DNA of 15,049 nucleotides from Candidatus Aminicenantes bacterium RBG_13_64_14 (GTDB lineage Bacteria; Acidobacteriota; Aminicenantia; Aminicenantales; Saccharicenantaceae): positions 149 through 15,197 of the forward strand of contig MEXZ01000075.1 of the NCBI GenBank assembly GCA_001773855.1, given 5' to 3'. The translations under genes were made by a program, and so were the position numbers. The notes under the pieces were generated by a model. That model searched no databases, had not been told where the DNA came from, and saw nothing but the letters and a program-made list of their open reading frames with translations. This document shows, piece after piece, positions 1-5,881 of the stretch. The stretch's first letter is position 1. Each line of letters opens with the position of its first letter.

Positions 1-108
1 CGCCGTCGCCGACGCGACGGTCTCGCCCGACCCCGGGAGCTCGCGGCCGCAGCGGCCGCAGAAGCGGGTCCCCTCGGGGTTTTCGTTCTGGCAGCGGGGA
101 CACTTCAT
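1..108 (-). CDS. Zinc-ribbon protein, N-terminal fragment (runs off left edge)
   Basis: Reading the minus strand from an ATG at 108-106 gives 36 uninterrupted codons up to the window edge. Two CxxC pairs are visible: CPRC at residues 3-6 and CGRC at 17-20, separated by a short polar stretch (NENPEGTRF). This is the usual four-cysteine zinc ribbon that opens many bacterial proteins of otherwise unrelated function, such as membrane proteins, kinases and adenylate-cyclase-like proteins. After the ribbon the chain becomes a Gly/Ser/Thr/Ala-rich linker, suggesting that another domain follows outside the window. Only the zinc-binding role can be stated; the function of the whole protein cannot be told from here. 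A well-formed promoter lies 25-53 bases upstream of the start codon, so this appears to begin its own transcription unit rather than be the tail of the nucleotidyltransferase unit. Confidence 0.75.
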   Translation of the reverse strand, partial: MKCPRCQNENPEGTRFCGRCGRELPGSGETVASATA

Positions 109-132
109 GGGATTGTCCGGGTGTTTATGTAA

Positions 133-161
133 AGGATATCAATTCGAACCCGAAATTTCAA
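133..161 (-). promoter_or_regulatory. Sigma70-type promoter for the zinc-ribbon gene
   Basis: On the minus strand, a -35 box TTGAAA (161-156) and a -10 box TATCCT (138-133) are separated by exactly 17 bases. The -35 matches the consensus at 5 of 6 positions and the -10 at 4 of 6. The surrounding 100 bases are clearly more AT-rich than the rest of the window. Predicted transcription start is near 126, leaving a leader of about 18 bases before the ATG at 108. The call rests on sequence match only. Confidence 0.5.
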
Positions 162-211
162 ACTCATTGATAATACGCTCCGGCGCCGGAATTGGTTTCC
201 TTTCGCACCGA

Positions 212-1135
212 TCACGCCCTGGACCAAAGGTTTCGGGGATAGACGCCCGCGTCGACGAGCCCGAGGATGGCGGCCCGGAAGGCGGGCCGGTCCTCGGGAT
301 ACGTCACGCCGAACCAGCGTTCCTGCGTCGGCAGGATCCGGACCCTAGCCCGGCCCTCCCGCAGCAGTGCGCCGACCACCTCGGGGATGAGAAATTCCGC
401 CTTCCGGATGGCCGCGGCGCCCGTCCGGAGGAACTCGGGGAAGAGGGCCTCGAGCTCGCTGAAGAGGCCGGGAGTGAAGCCCCAGAAATTCATGGACGTC
501 CAGCTCGCGGGGTCCAGGGGCATCCAGTCGGCGTCGTTCTCCGTGTGCTCGATGGCGTCCCCGAACTTGCGGATCTTCAGGAGCTCGCGGATGCCGACGA
601 GATAACCCTCGGCCGTGGCCGTGCAGACGCCCCGGGCGACCGTGCCGTGCTCGGAGAGCGTATTGGCCAGCCGGTAGCCGACCATGGCGAACTCGTGCCG
701 GCCGTCTCCGCCGCCATCCCGTCCGAGATACCCGGCCATGGCCTCGAAGGCCGTCCGGCCGTAGTAGTCGTCGGCGTTGATGGCCAGGAAAGGGGTCCGG
801 ACGGAATCCTTGCACGCCAGGATGGCCTGGGCAGTGCCCCAGGGCTTTTTCCGCCCCTCGGGAACGACGAACCCCGGCGGGACCTGGTCCAGGGACTGGA
901 GGACGTAGGCCGTGTCCGCGGCCCGCTCGATGCGGCGGCCGATCTTCTCCCGGAAGGCTTCTTCGATGTCCTTGCGGATGATGAAGACGACCCGGCCGAA
1001 CCCCGCCCGGAGGGCGTCGAACACCGAATAATCCAGCACGACCTCGCCGCTCGGGCCGACGGGGTCGATCTGCTTCAGTCCGCCGTAGCGGCTGCCGATG
1101 CCCGCCGCCATGACCACCAGGGTTAAAGACGCCAT
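212..1135 (-). CDS. Sugar-phosphate nucleotidyltransferase-like protein
   Basis: This 307-residue protein resembles the NTP-transferase (GT-A fold) enzymes that join a nucleoside triphosphate to a sugar phosphate. The N-terminal nucleotide-binding loop is clear: LVVMAAG at residues 6-12 runs into GIGSRYGGLKQ (12-22), with the conserved Arg16 and Lys21. PWGTAQA at 98-104 and NADDYYG at 120-126 follow; the Asp pair there is the expected metal-binding position. The C-terminal half has EFLIPEVV (247-254) and RWFGVTYPED (273-282), typical of one uncharacterised subgroup of these proteins found beside carbohydrate or choline-type genes. There is no signal peptide, so it is cytoplasmic. The exact sugar and nucleotide cannot be read from the sequence. 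The ATG at 1135 is supported by AGGAGG (1145-1140) four bases upstream. It is transcribed alone and divergently from hslV. Confidence 0.85.
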   Translation of the reverse strand: MASLTLVVMAAGIGSRYGGLKQIDPVGPSGEVVLDYSVFDALRAGFGRVVFIIRKDIEEAFREKIGRRIERAADTAYVLQSLDQVPPGFVVPEGRKKPWGTAQAILACKDSVRTPFLAINADDYYGRTAFEAMAGYLGRDGGGDGRHEFAMVGYRLANTLSEHGTVARGVCTATAEGYLVGIRELLKIRKFGDAIEHTENDADWMPLDPASWTSMNFWGFTPGLFSELEALFPEFLRTGAAAIRKAEFLIPEVVGALLREGRARVRILPTQERWFGVTYPEDRPAFRAAILGLVDAGVYPRNLWSRA

Positions 1136-1139
1136 GGGG

Positions 1140-1145
1140 CCTCCT
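1140..1145 (-). promoter_or_regulatory. Ribosome binding site of the nucleotidyltransferase gene
   Basis: A perfect AGGAGG on the minus strand lies 4 bases before the ATG at 1135. The spacing is short but the match is complete, and no other in-frame start lies between it and the promoter. This fixes the start. Confidence 0.7.
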
Positions 1146-1165
1146 CTCGAGGGTCGTTTTTCCGT

Positions 1166-1194
1166 ATCTTAATGAATCGCCCTCCCCAGGTCAA
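1166..1194 (-). promoter_or_regulatory. Sigma70-type promoter for the nucleotidyltransferase gene
   Basis: On the minus strand, TTGACC (1194-1189; 5 of 6) is followed after exactly 17 bases by TAAGAT (1171-1166; 4 of 6). The predicted transcript starts near 1159, giving a leader of about 24 bases that contains the AGGAGG ribosome binding site. A 6-bp inverted repeat (CTCCGC at 1199-1204 with GCGGAG at 1213-1218, 8-base loop) sits just upstream of the -35 box. It could be an operator or chance. Confidence 0.55.
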
Positions 1195-1250
1195 ACGCCT
1201 CCGCGAACAGGGGCGGAGCCCGGCCAGAAATCACCGGTAGAACGTGGACC

Positions 1251-1343
1251 GTAATTCCGGGACATTCCGGAGAATTCGGGACATAACCCTTTTCTCTTGA
1301 AAAGGGATTGTGTCCCAGGAATTCCCGGACACATCCGGAGGAC
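1251..1343. repeat. REP-like imperfect hairpin with AATTC/GGGACA repeats
   Basis: The core is an inverted repeat: CCCTTTT (1287-1293) pairs with AAAAGGG (1300-1306) around a 6-base loop. Further out GGGACA (1278-1283) pairs with TGTCCC (1311-1316), and GAATTC (1272-1277) with GAATTC (1319-1324). Weaker pairing of CCGG words lies outside these. The same word also recurs in direct orientation: AATTCCGGGACA at 1253-1264, AATTCGGGACA at 1273-1283 and AATTCCCGGACA at 1320-1331. Such mixed direct and inverted words ending in T-runs resemble extragenic palindromes mobilised by REP-associated (IS200-like) tyrosine transposases. No transposase gene is present in the window, so the link to that family is inference. 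A bidirectional terminator is a weaker alternative, because both flanking genes start here rather than end. Confidence 0.6.
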
Positions 1344-1397
1344 TGAAACACCTGGGCAACAACGCTCGATCGGCGATTTCGGGAGGGGGTGGCTGGC

Positions 1398-1426
1398 TTT
1401 ACTTGTCCTATTCTATCCTATATTAT
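1398..1426 (+). promoter_or_regulatory. Sigma70-type promoter of the hslV-fabD gene array
   Basis: TTTACT (1398-1403; 4 of 6) and TATTAT (1421-1426; 5 of 6) are separated by 17 bases inside the most AT-rich stretch of this intergenic region. Predicted transcription starts near 1433, downstream of the ATG at 1430, which argues that translation begins at 1448 instead. It is the only convincing promoter I see for the nine plus-strand genes up to 13702. Confidence 0.55.
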
Positions 1427-1434
1427 TAGATGAA

Positions 1435-1440
1435 AGAAGG
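1435..1440 (+). promoter_or_regulatory. Ribosome binding site of hslV
   Basis: AGAAGG lies 7 bases before the ATG at 1448. The alternative in-frame ATG at 1430 has no such motif upstream and lies before the predicted transcription start, so this site decides the start. Confidence 0.65.
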
Positions 1441-1447
1441 TGCGCGC

Positions 1448-1975
1448 ATGATCCGTTCGACGACCGTCATCTGCATCCGGCACAAGGGAAAAACGGCCAT
1501 GGCCGCCGACGGCCAGGTGACCATGGGCCAGACCATCCTCAAGCAGACCGCCCAGAAGATCCGTCGCCTGGCCAAGGGGGATGTCCTGGCCGGGTTCGCC
1601 GGAGCGACGTCGGACGCGTTCGCCCTTTTTGCCCGGTTCGAGGTGAAGCTCGAGGAATACCGCGGCAACCTCTCCCGGGCGGCCATCGAGCTGGCCAAGG
1701 ACTGGCGTATGGAAAAGTCGCTCCGCCAGCTCGACGCGCTCCTCGTCGTGGCCAACGCGGAGAGCTTGCTGCTCATCTCCGGAACCGGGGACGTCGTCGA
1801 GCCCGACGACGGCATCATCGCCATCGGCTCCGGCGGACCGTACGCCCTGGCCGCGGCCCGGGCGCTCATCCGGCACACCGACCTCGATGCGCGGCAGATC
1901 GCCGCCGAAGCCCTGGAGATAAGCGCCGGGATCTGCGTGTACACGAACAACGAGATCAAGGTCGAGGAGCTCTGA
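1448..1975 (+). CDS. hslV: ATP-dependent protease subunit HslV
   Basis: HslV is the proteolytic chamber of the two-part HslVU (ClpYQ) protease: a dodecamer of N-terminal-threonine peptidases capped by the HslU ATPase in the cytoplasm. The 175-residue chain shows the family features in order: the Thr-Thr pair at 5-6, ADGQVTMG (20-27), QKIRRL (36-41) and [15 protein letters not shown] (126-140). Taking Thr5 as mature residue 1 puts Asp21 at 17 and Lys37 at 33, the positions of the catalytic residues in the E. coli enzyme. Maturation would therefore remove a four-residue propeptide (MIRS) rather than methionine alone. The start at 1448 follows from the ribosome binding site and promoter. The stop codon is followed directly by the hslU start, with no gap. 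It heads the nine-gene array. Confidence 0.95.
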   Translation: MIRSTTVICIRHKGKTAMAADGQVTMGQTILKQTAQKIRRLAKGDVLAGFAGATSDAFALFARFEVKLEEYRGNLSRAAIELAKDWRMEKSLRQLDALLVVANAESLLLISGTGDVVEPDDGIIAIGSGGPYALAAARALIRHTDLDARQIAAEALEISAGICVYTNNEIKVEEL

Positions 1976-3367
1976 ATGCCCATCGTCCTCCCCGAGACGT
2001 TCGAGAGGCCCGCGGCCGACATCCCCGACGCGGAGCTCACACCGCGGGAGATCGTGGCCGAGCTCGACAAGCACATCATCGGACAAAAGGCGGCCAAGAA
2101 GGCCGTGGCCATCGCCCTGAGGAACCGTTTCCGCCGGCGCAAGCTGCCCCCCCCCTTGGCCGACGAGATCGCGCCCAAGAACATCCTCATGATCGGCCCA
2201 ACCGGAGTCGGGAAAACGGAGATCAGCCGGCGGCTGGCCAAGCTGACCTCCTCGCCCTTCCTCAAGATCGAGGCCAGCAAGTTCACCGAGGTCGGCTATG
2301 TCGGCCGGGACGTCGAGTCCATGATCCGGGACCTCGTCCGCATGTCCGTCGACATGGTCAAGCAGGAAAAGGTCGCCGAGGTCATGGAGAAAGCCAAGGC
2401 CAACGCCGAGGATAAGCTCCTGGACATCCTCCTGCCTCCGCCCAAGAAGCGCGACGATGCGAACGGCGAGGGGGACGACTCGAAATTCCACGACACTCGG
2501 GAAAAATTGCGGGCCCAGCTCCGCGGCGGGCTCCTCGAGGACCGGCCGGTCGACATCGAGGTCAAGGAAAAGACGTCGCCGCCCCTCGAGGTCGTTTCGA
2601 ACTCCGGGGTCGAGGAGATCGGGTTCCAGATCCAGGAGTTCCTCCCGGGCTTCCTGGGTGGCCGGACGAAAAGGCGGCGGATGAAGATCAAGGAGGCGCG
2701 GGAGGTCATCCTCGAGGAAGAGGAAAAACGCCTCGTCGACATGGACCAGGTCTCACGCCTGGCCATCGAGCGCGTCGAGCAGTCGGGCATCATCTTCCTC
2801 GACGAGGTCGACAAGATCGCCGGCCGGGAGTCCGGACATGGGCCCGACGTCAGCCGCGAGGGCGTCCAGCGCGACATCCTGCCGATCATCGAGGGCACGA
2901 CGGTCAACACGCGCTTCGGGCTCGTCCGGACCGACCACATCCTGTTCATCGGCGCCGGCGCTTTCCACGTCTCCAAGCCCTCCGACCTCATCCCCGAGCT
3001 CCAGGGCCGGTTTCCGATCCGCGTCGAGCTCACGCCGCTCGGCAAGGACGACTTCGTGCGCATCCTGACCGAGCCGGAGAATGCCCTGATCCGCCAGTAC
3101 GAGGCCCTCATGGCCACGGAGGGCGTGAGCGTCTCCTACACCCCGGACGCCGTCGACGAGATCGCCGACGTCGCCGAAAAGGTCAACGCCGACGCCGAGA
3201 ACATCGGGGCCCGCCGCCTTCACACCGTCGTCGAAAAAGTCATGGAGGACATCTCCTTCGCCGCGCCGGACATCGCCGAGAAGACCATCCGGATCGACCG
3301 GGAGTACGTCCGGGAGCACCTCAAGGACATCCTCGAAAACCAGGACCTGCGGCGTTTCATCCTGTGA
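1976..3367 (+). CDS. hslU: ATP-dependent protease ATPase subunit HslU
   Basis: HslU is the AAA+ unfoldase that recognises, unfolds and threads substrates into HslV. At 463 residues it has the normal length. Visible in order are the N-terminal [17 protein letters not shown] (21-37), Walker A GPTGVGKT (74-81), the pore loop GYVG (107-110), the variable, charged I-domain (about 111-240), Walker B FLDEVDK (274-280), the GRFPIRVEL segment (344-352) with the likely arginine finger, and the sensor-2 region [10 protein letters not shown] (411-420). The C-terminus DLRRFIL matches the tail that docks into HslV. The ATG at 1976 abuts the hslV stop and has AGGAG six bases upstream (1965-1969). Nothing is missing, so HslVU should be functional. 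Confidence 0.96.
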   Translation: MPIVLPETFERPAADIPDAELTPREIVAELDKHIIGQKAAKKAVAIALRNRFRRRKLPPPLADEIAPKNILMIGPTGVGKTEISRRLAKLTSSPFLKIEASKFTEVGYVGRDVESMIRDLVRMSVDMVKQEKVAEVMEKAKANAEDKLLDILLPPPKKRDDANGEGDDSKFHDTREKLRAQLRGGLLEDRPVDIEVKEKTSPPLEVVSNSGVEEIGFQIQEFLPGFLGGRTKRRRMKIKEAREVILEEEEKRLVDMDQVSRLAIERVEQSGIIFLDEVDKIAGRESGHGPDVSREGVQRDILPIIEGTTVNTRFGLVRTDHILFIGAGAFHVSKPSDLIPELQGRFPIRVELTPLGKDDFVRILTEPENALIRQYEALMATEGVSVSYTPDAVDEIADVAEKVNADAENIGARRLHTVVEKVMEDISFAAPDIAEKTIRIDREYVREHLKDILENQDLRRFIL

Positions 3368-4464
3368 TGGCCAGACCGTTTGCGACGCTCATCCTCGGGT
3401 TGCCGTTGCTGTTCTTTCCGGCCTGCGGGCGGAAAGGTCCGCTCGAAATCCCGCCCGGACGCGAGCCCATGACCGTCGAGGGTTTGGCGGCCGCCCAGCG
3501 CGGGCAGGTCGTGTTCCTGGAATGGACGAACCCGGTCAAGGCCGTTTCCGGCCGCCCTTTGACGGATCTCGAAACCATCGAGATCTGGGTCTTCGACAGC
3601 GGCCTGCCGGCCGGCGGCCGGCCTTCCGCGTCGGCCGAGGTCGAAAAAACGGCCCGTCTGGCCCGGCGGATCCCCAAAGAGGAGTTCGGGAGTTTCCAAC
3701 GCCGGGCCGGCGCGCGGGACTCCGAGATGGCCTTTCCCTTCGTCTTCGATCCGGGCCCCGCGGGCCCGAAGCGCCTTGCCTTCGCCGTCCGGGTCATCGA
3801 CTCCAAAAAGCGCGCCTCGGATTTCACCGTGCCGGCCGCCGTGAACATCCGGGGCTGCCCGAAACCCCCGCGATCCGTGGGCGTCCGCGTCTTCCCGGAC
3901 TTCATCGAAGTCGGTTGGCTCGCCCCCGACTCGAACATCGACGGCACGCCTCTCAAGAATGGGAGCAGCTACGTCGTCTACCGCTACAAAGGGGATGGCC
4001 CGCCGCGCAAGCTCACGCCATCCCCCCTCGACGGCCTGACGTTCGAGGACCGCGATTTCGAGTTCGGGAAGGCCCATGGCTATTTCGTCCGGACGGTCGC
4101 CGCCGGGGCGGACGGCGCGGTCGAGAGCGGCGATTCTTCGGCCGTGGAGATCGTCCCGCGCGATGTTTTTCCGCCCGCCGCGCCGGCCGGCCTGTCCGTC
4201 GTCGCCGGCGACGGGCTTGTCTCCCTGAGCTGGCGGCCGGCGAAGGAGCGCGACCTCGACGGCTACAGGGTCTGGAGAAAAGAGGCCGGCGGCCCGGCCT
4301 TCGGCATCCTTGGCGAGGGTCTCGTCCGGGAGAACACGTTCACCGACCGGTCGGCCGCGAAAGGCGTGTCCTACGTCTACGCCGTCAGCGCCGTCGATCG
4401 GACCGGGAACGAGGGCTCGATGTCCGAGGGAGCGGCCGTCGTCGCGAAAGGAGCGAGGCCTTGA
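3367..4464 (+). CDS. Outer-membrane-type lipoprotein with LptM-like N-terminus and FN3 domains
   Basis: The 365-residue product begins with a short lipoprotein signal (MARPF, then a hydrophobic stretch at 5-17) ending in FFPAC, so Cys20 is the probable lipidation site. The lipobox is slightly off consensus, with Phe at -3 and Pro at -2. The residues right after the cysteine, CGRKGPLEIP, match the CGxKGPL motif of LptM/YifL-type lipoproteins, but LptM is under 70 residues whereas this chain continues. The rest looks like three fibronectin-type-III-like beta domains at about 35-160, 165-264 and 268-360. The last is the clearest (LSWRPAKERDLDGYRVWR, YAVSAVDRTGNEG). Function is unknown; surface or periplasmic protein binding is plausible. 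ATG 3367 overlaps the hslU stop by one base and is probably reached by translational coupling. A GTG at 3364 is the alternative start. Confidence 0.8.
   Translation: MARPFATLILGLPLLFFPACGRKGPLEIPPGREPMTVEGLAAAQRGQVVFLEWTNPVKAVSGRPLTDLETIEIWVFDSGLPAGGRPSASAEVEKTARLARRIPKEEFGSFQRRAGARDSEMAFPFVFDPGPAGPKRLAFAVRVIDSKKRASDFTVPAAVNIRGCPKPPRSVGVRVFPDFIEVGWLAPDSNIDGTPLKNGSSYVVYRYKGDGPPRKLTPSPLDGLTFEDRDFEFGKAHGYFVRTVAAGADGAVESGDSSAVEIVPRDVFPPAAPAGLSVVAGDGLVSLSWRPAKERDLDGYRVWRKEAGGPAFGILGEGLVRENTFTDRSAAKGVSYVYAVSAVDRTGNEGSMSEGAAVVAKGARP
4447..4453 (+). promoter_or_regulatory. Ribosome binding site fixing a TTG start
   Basis: AAAGGAG ends 7 bases before the TTG at 4461. It lies inside the last codons of the lipoprotein gene. 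The reading frame is open far upstream, so this motif is the main reason for choosing TTG 4461 as the start of the next gene. Confidence 0.65.
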
Positions 4465-5240
4465 GAATCTACCGGTTCAGGTACCGCAAGAGGATCCTCA
4501 CGGGCATCCTGAAGGAGGAGTTCCTTTTTCCCATCGTCGGGTCGGTCTTCGGCGACTTCAAGATCGGGTCGAGCCCCGTCCCCATCGGCGAAGTCCGTGT
4601 CCTGCCGCCGGTTCTGCCCACGAAGATCATCGGCATCGGCCGCAACTACCGGGCCCACGCCGAGGAATTGGGAAACCCCCTGCCCGAAGAGCCCTTGATC
4701 TTCCTCAAGCCGCCGACGGCCATCATCGGCCACCTTGACAGGATCGTCCATCCGGCCATGGCCGGCCGCGTCGATTACGAAGGGGAGGTCGCCGTCGTCA
4801 TCAAGAAAAAAGCTCGCAGGCTCGGCGACGACGCTCCCGTTTCCGAATTCATCCTGGGCTACGCGTGTTTCAACGACGTCACGGCCCGGGACCTGCAGAA
4901 AAAGGACGTCCAATTCACCCGGGCCAAGTCCTTCGACACGTTCGCCGCCCTCGGGCCCTGCGTCGCCACAGGCCTCGACCCGGCGGCGCTCCACTTGAAG
5001 ACGTTCCTCAACGGCAAGCTGGTCCAAACGGGGAACACGGCCAACCTCATCTTTTCCATCCCTTCCCTCGTCCGGTTCCTCTCCCGGGTCATGACGCTCA
5101 ACCCCGGCGACATCATTGCCACGGGCACGCCCGCCGGGATCGGCCCCATGACGCCCGGCGACCGGGTGGACGTCCAGGTCGAGGGGATCGGCGTGCTCTC
5201 GAACACCTACACCTGTTCAAACGACAAGGAGGACACATGA
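4461..5240 (+). CDS. Fumarylacetoacetate hydrolase (FAH) family protein
   Basis: FAH-family enzymes are metal-dependent and cleave or decarboxylate/isomerise 2,4-diketo or 2-hydroxy-dienoic acids; many members act as acylpyruvases or oxaloacetate decarboxylases. The 259-residue chain has the expected landmarks: [11 protein letters not shown] (59-69), [10 protein letters not shown] (105-114) with metal ligands Glu107 and Glu109, NDVTARDLQ (138-146) with Asp139 as third ligand, FTRAKSFDT (152-160) with Lys156, and TGTPAGIGP (221-229). It is the single-domain bacterial form and is cytoplasmic. The actual substrate cannot be deduced. The TTG start at 4461 overlaps the previous stop by four bases, and the 3' end overlaps the next gene by four (ATGA). 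The preceding open frame (3522-4460) is only the shadow of the lipoprotein gene. Confidence 0.9.
   Translation: MRIYRFRYRKRILTGILKEEFLFPIVGSVFGDFKIGSSPVPIGEVRVLPPVLPTKIIGIGRNYRAHAEELGNPLPEEPLIFLKPPTAIIGHLDRIVHPAMAGRVDYEGEVAVVIKKKARRLGDDAPVSEFILGYACFNDVTARDLQKKDVQFTRAKSFDTFAALGPCVATGLDPAALHLKTFLNGKLVQTGNTANLIFSIPSLVRFLSRVMTLNPGDIIATGTPAGIGPMTPGDRVDVQVEGIGVLSNTYTCSNDKEDT
5226..5232 (+). promoter_or_regulatory. Ribosome binding site of the transaldolase-family gene
   Basis: AAGGAGG lies 4 bases before the ATG at 5237 and inside the end of the FAH-family gene. It is the strongest Shine-Dalgarno match within the array. Confidence 0.65.
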
Positions 5241-5881
5241 AGCTGTTCCTGGATTCGGCCAACCTGGAGGAGATCCGCGAGGTCGCGAGCTGGGGGGTCC
5301 TGGACGGGGTGACCACCAACCCGTCGCTCTGCTCCAAGGAGAACGTGACCTTCGAGGACAATATCCGCGCCATCTGCGCCGTCTGCGCCGGACCTGTCAG
5401 CGCCGAGTGCGTTTCGCTCCGCGCCGACGAGATTGTCGTCGAGGGCCGCGGCCTGGCCCGGATCGCGCCCAACGTCGCGGTCAAGATCCCCGTCTGTCTG
5501 GAGGGCCTCAAGGCGACGAAAACGCTCCACGCCGAGGGCGTCCCGGTCAACATGACCCTCATCTTCTCCGCGAGCCAGGCCCTCCTCGCCGCCAAGGCGG
5601 GGGCCCGCTTCGTCAGTCCCTTCATCGGGCGCCTCGACGACGCCTCCGAGGACGGCATGGCCCTCATCGAGGAGATCGTCCAGGTCTTCGAGAACTACCG
5701 CTTCGAAACCGAGGTCATCGTGGCCAGCGTCCGCCACCCGCGGCACGTCGTCGAGGCGGCCCTGATCGGGGCGGACATCGCCACGGTCCCCTACGGGGTC
5801 CTGGAAAAGCTGGTCAAGCATCCGCTGACGGACATCGGCATCGAACGGTTCCTCGCCGACTGGAGAAAAGTCAAGAAGTGA
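5237..5881 (+). CDS. fsa: Small transaldolase / fructose-6-phosphate aldolase family (TalC/FSA)
   Basis: This 214-residue class I aldolase fold belongs to the short TalC/FSA/MipB group, whose members either cleave fructose 6-phosphate or move dihydroxyacetone units in the pentose phosphate pathway. Family marks are [13 protein letters not shown] (1-13), GVTTNPSL (24-31), VKIP with the Schiff-base Lys83, [19 protein letters not shown] (105-123) and [10 protein letters not shown] (126-135). Two positions that separate the two activities look transaldolase-like: Glu57 in SAEC (Gln in E. coli FSA) and Phe129 in SPF (Tyr in FSA). I therefore favour transaldolase activity although automated pipelines usually call this family FSA. 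The gene overlaps both neighbours by four bases (ATGA upstream, GTGA downstream). It is cytoplasmic and has no obvious link to the envelope genes that follow. Confidence 0.9.
   Translation: MKLFLDSANLEEIREVASWGVLDGVTTNPSLCSKENVTFEDNIRAICAVCAGPVSAECVSLRADEIVVEGRGLARIAPNVAVKIPVCLEGLKATKTLHAEGVPVNMTLIFSASQALLAAKAGARFVSPFIGRLDDASEDGMALIEEIVQVFENYRFETEVIVASVRHPRHVVEAALIGADIATVPYGVLEKLVKHPLTDIGIERFLADWRKVKK

Larger units (their letters stand above)
1136..1447. other. Divergent intergenic region between nucleotidyltransferase gene and hslV
   Basis: These 312 bases contain no supportable gene. From left to right they hold the ribosome binding site and promoter of the leftward gene (1140-1194), a small inverted repeat (1199-1218), a plain stretch (1219-1250), a REP-like hairpin element (1251-1343), a second plain stretch (1344-1397), and the hslV promoter and ribosome binding site (1398-1440). 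I found no heat-shock operator of the CIRCE type, although hslVU is heat-induced in many bacteria. Confidence 0.7.

Noticed and set aside
179-190. Perfect 12-base palindrome TCCGGCGCCGGA after the nucleotidyltransferase gene, considered as a terminator
   Set aside because: It can fold only a four-base-pair stem with a four-base loop and no T-run follows. Such GC palindromes are expected by chance here; an operator role is possible but unsupported.
107-1126. 339-codon plus-strand open frame over the nucleotidyltransferase gene
   Set aside because: The translated sequence is low-complexity and Gly/Pro/Glu/Arg-rich with no family pattern, while the minus-strand frame has clear nucleotide-binding motifs, a ribosome binding site and a promoter.
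1296-1322. Possible heat-shock (sigma32) promoter for hslVU, with CTTGAA at 1296-1301
   Set aside because: No acceptable CCCCAT-type -10 box follows at 13-15 bases, and CTTGAA lies across the loop and stem of the REP-like hairpin. No CIRCE-type operator is present either.
1169-1351. 60-codon minus-strand open frame in the divergent intergenic region
   Set aside because: It reads through the hairpin element and the promoter of the nucleotidyltransferase gene, has no ribosome binding site and shows no recognisable motif.
1430-1447. Earlier in-frame ATG for hslV at 1430
   Set aside because: It has no ribosome binding site, lies before the predicted transcription start, and adds residues not seen in the family. 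ATG 1448 has AGAAGG at 7 bases.
1297-2415. 372-codon plus-strand open frame spanning the REP-like element, hslV and part of hslU
   Set aside because: It runs through the intergenic hairpin and out of frame across two textbook genes; the product is Arg/Gly/His/Pro-rich shadow sequence.
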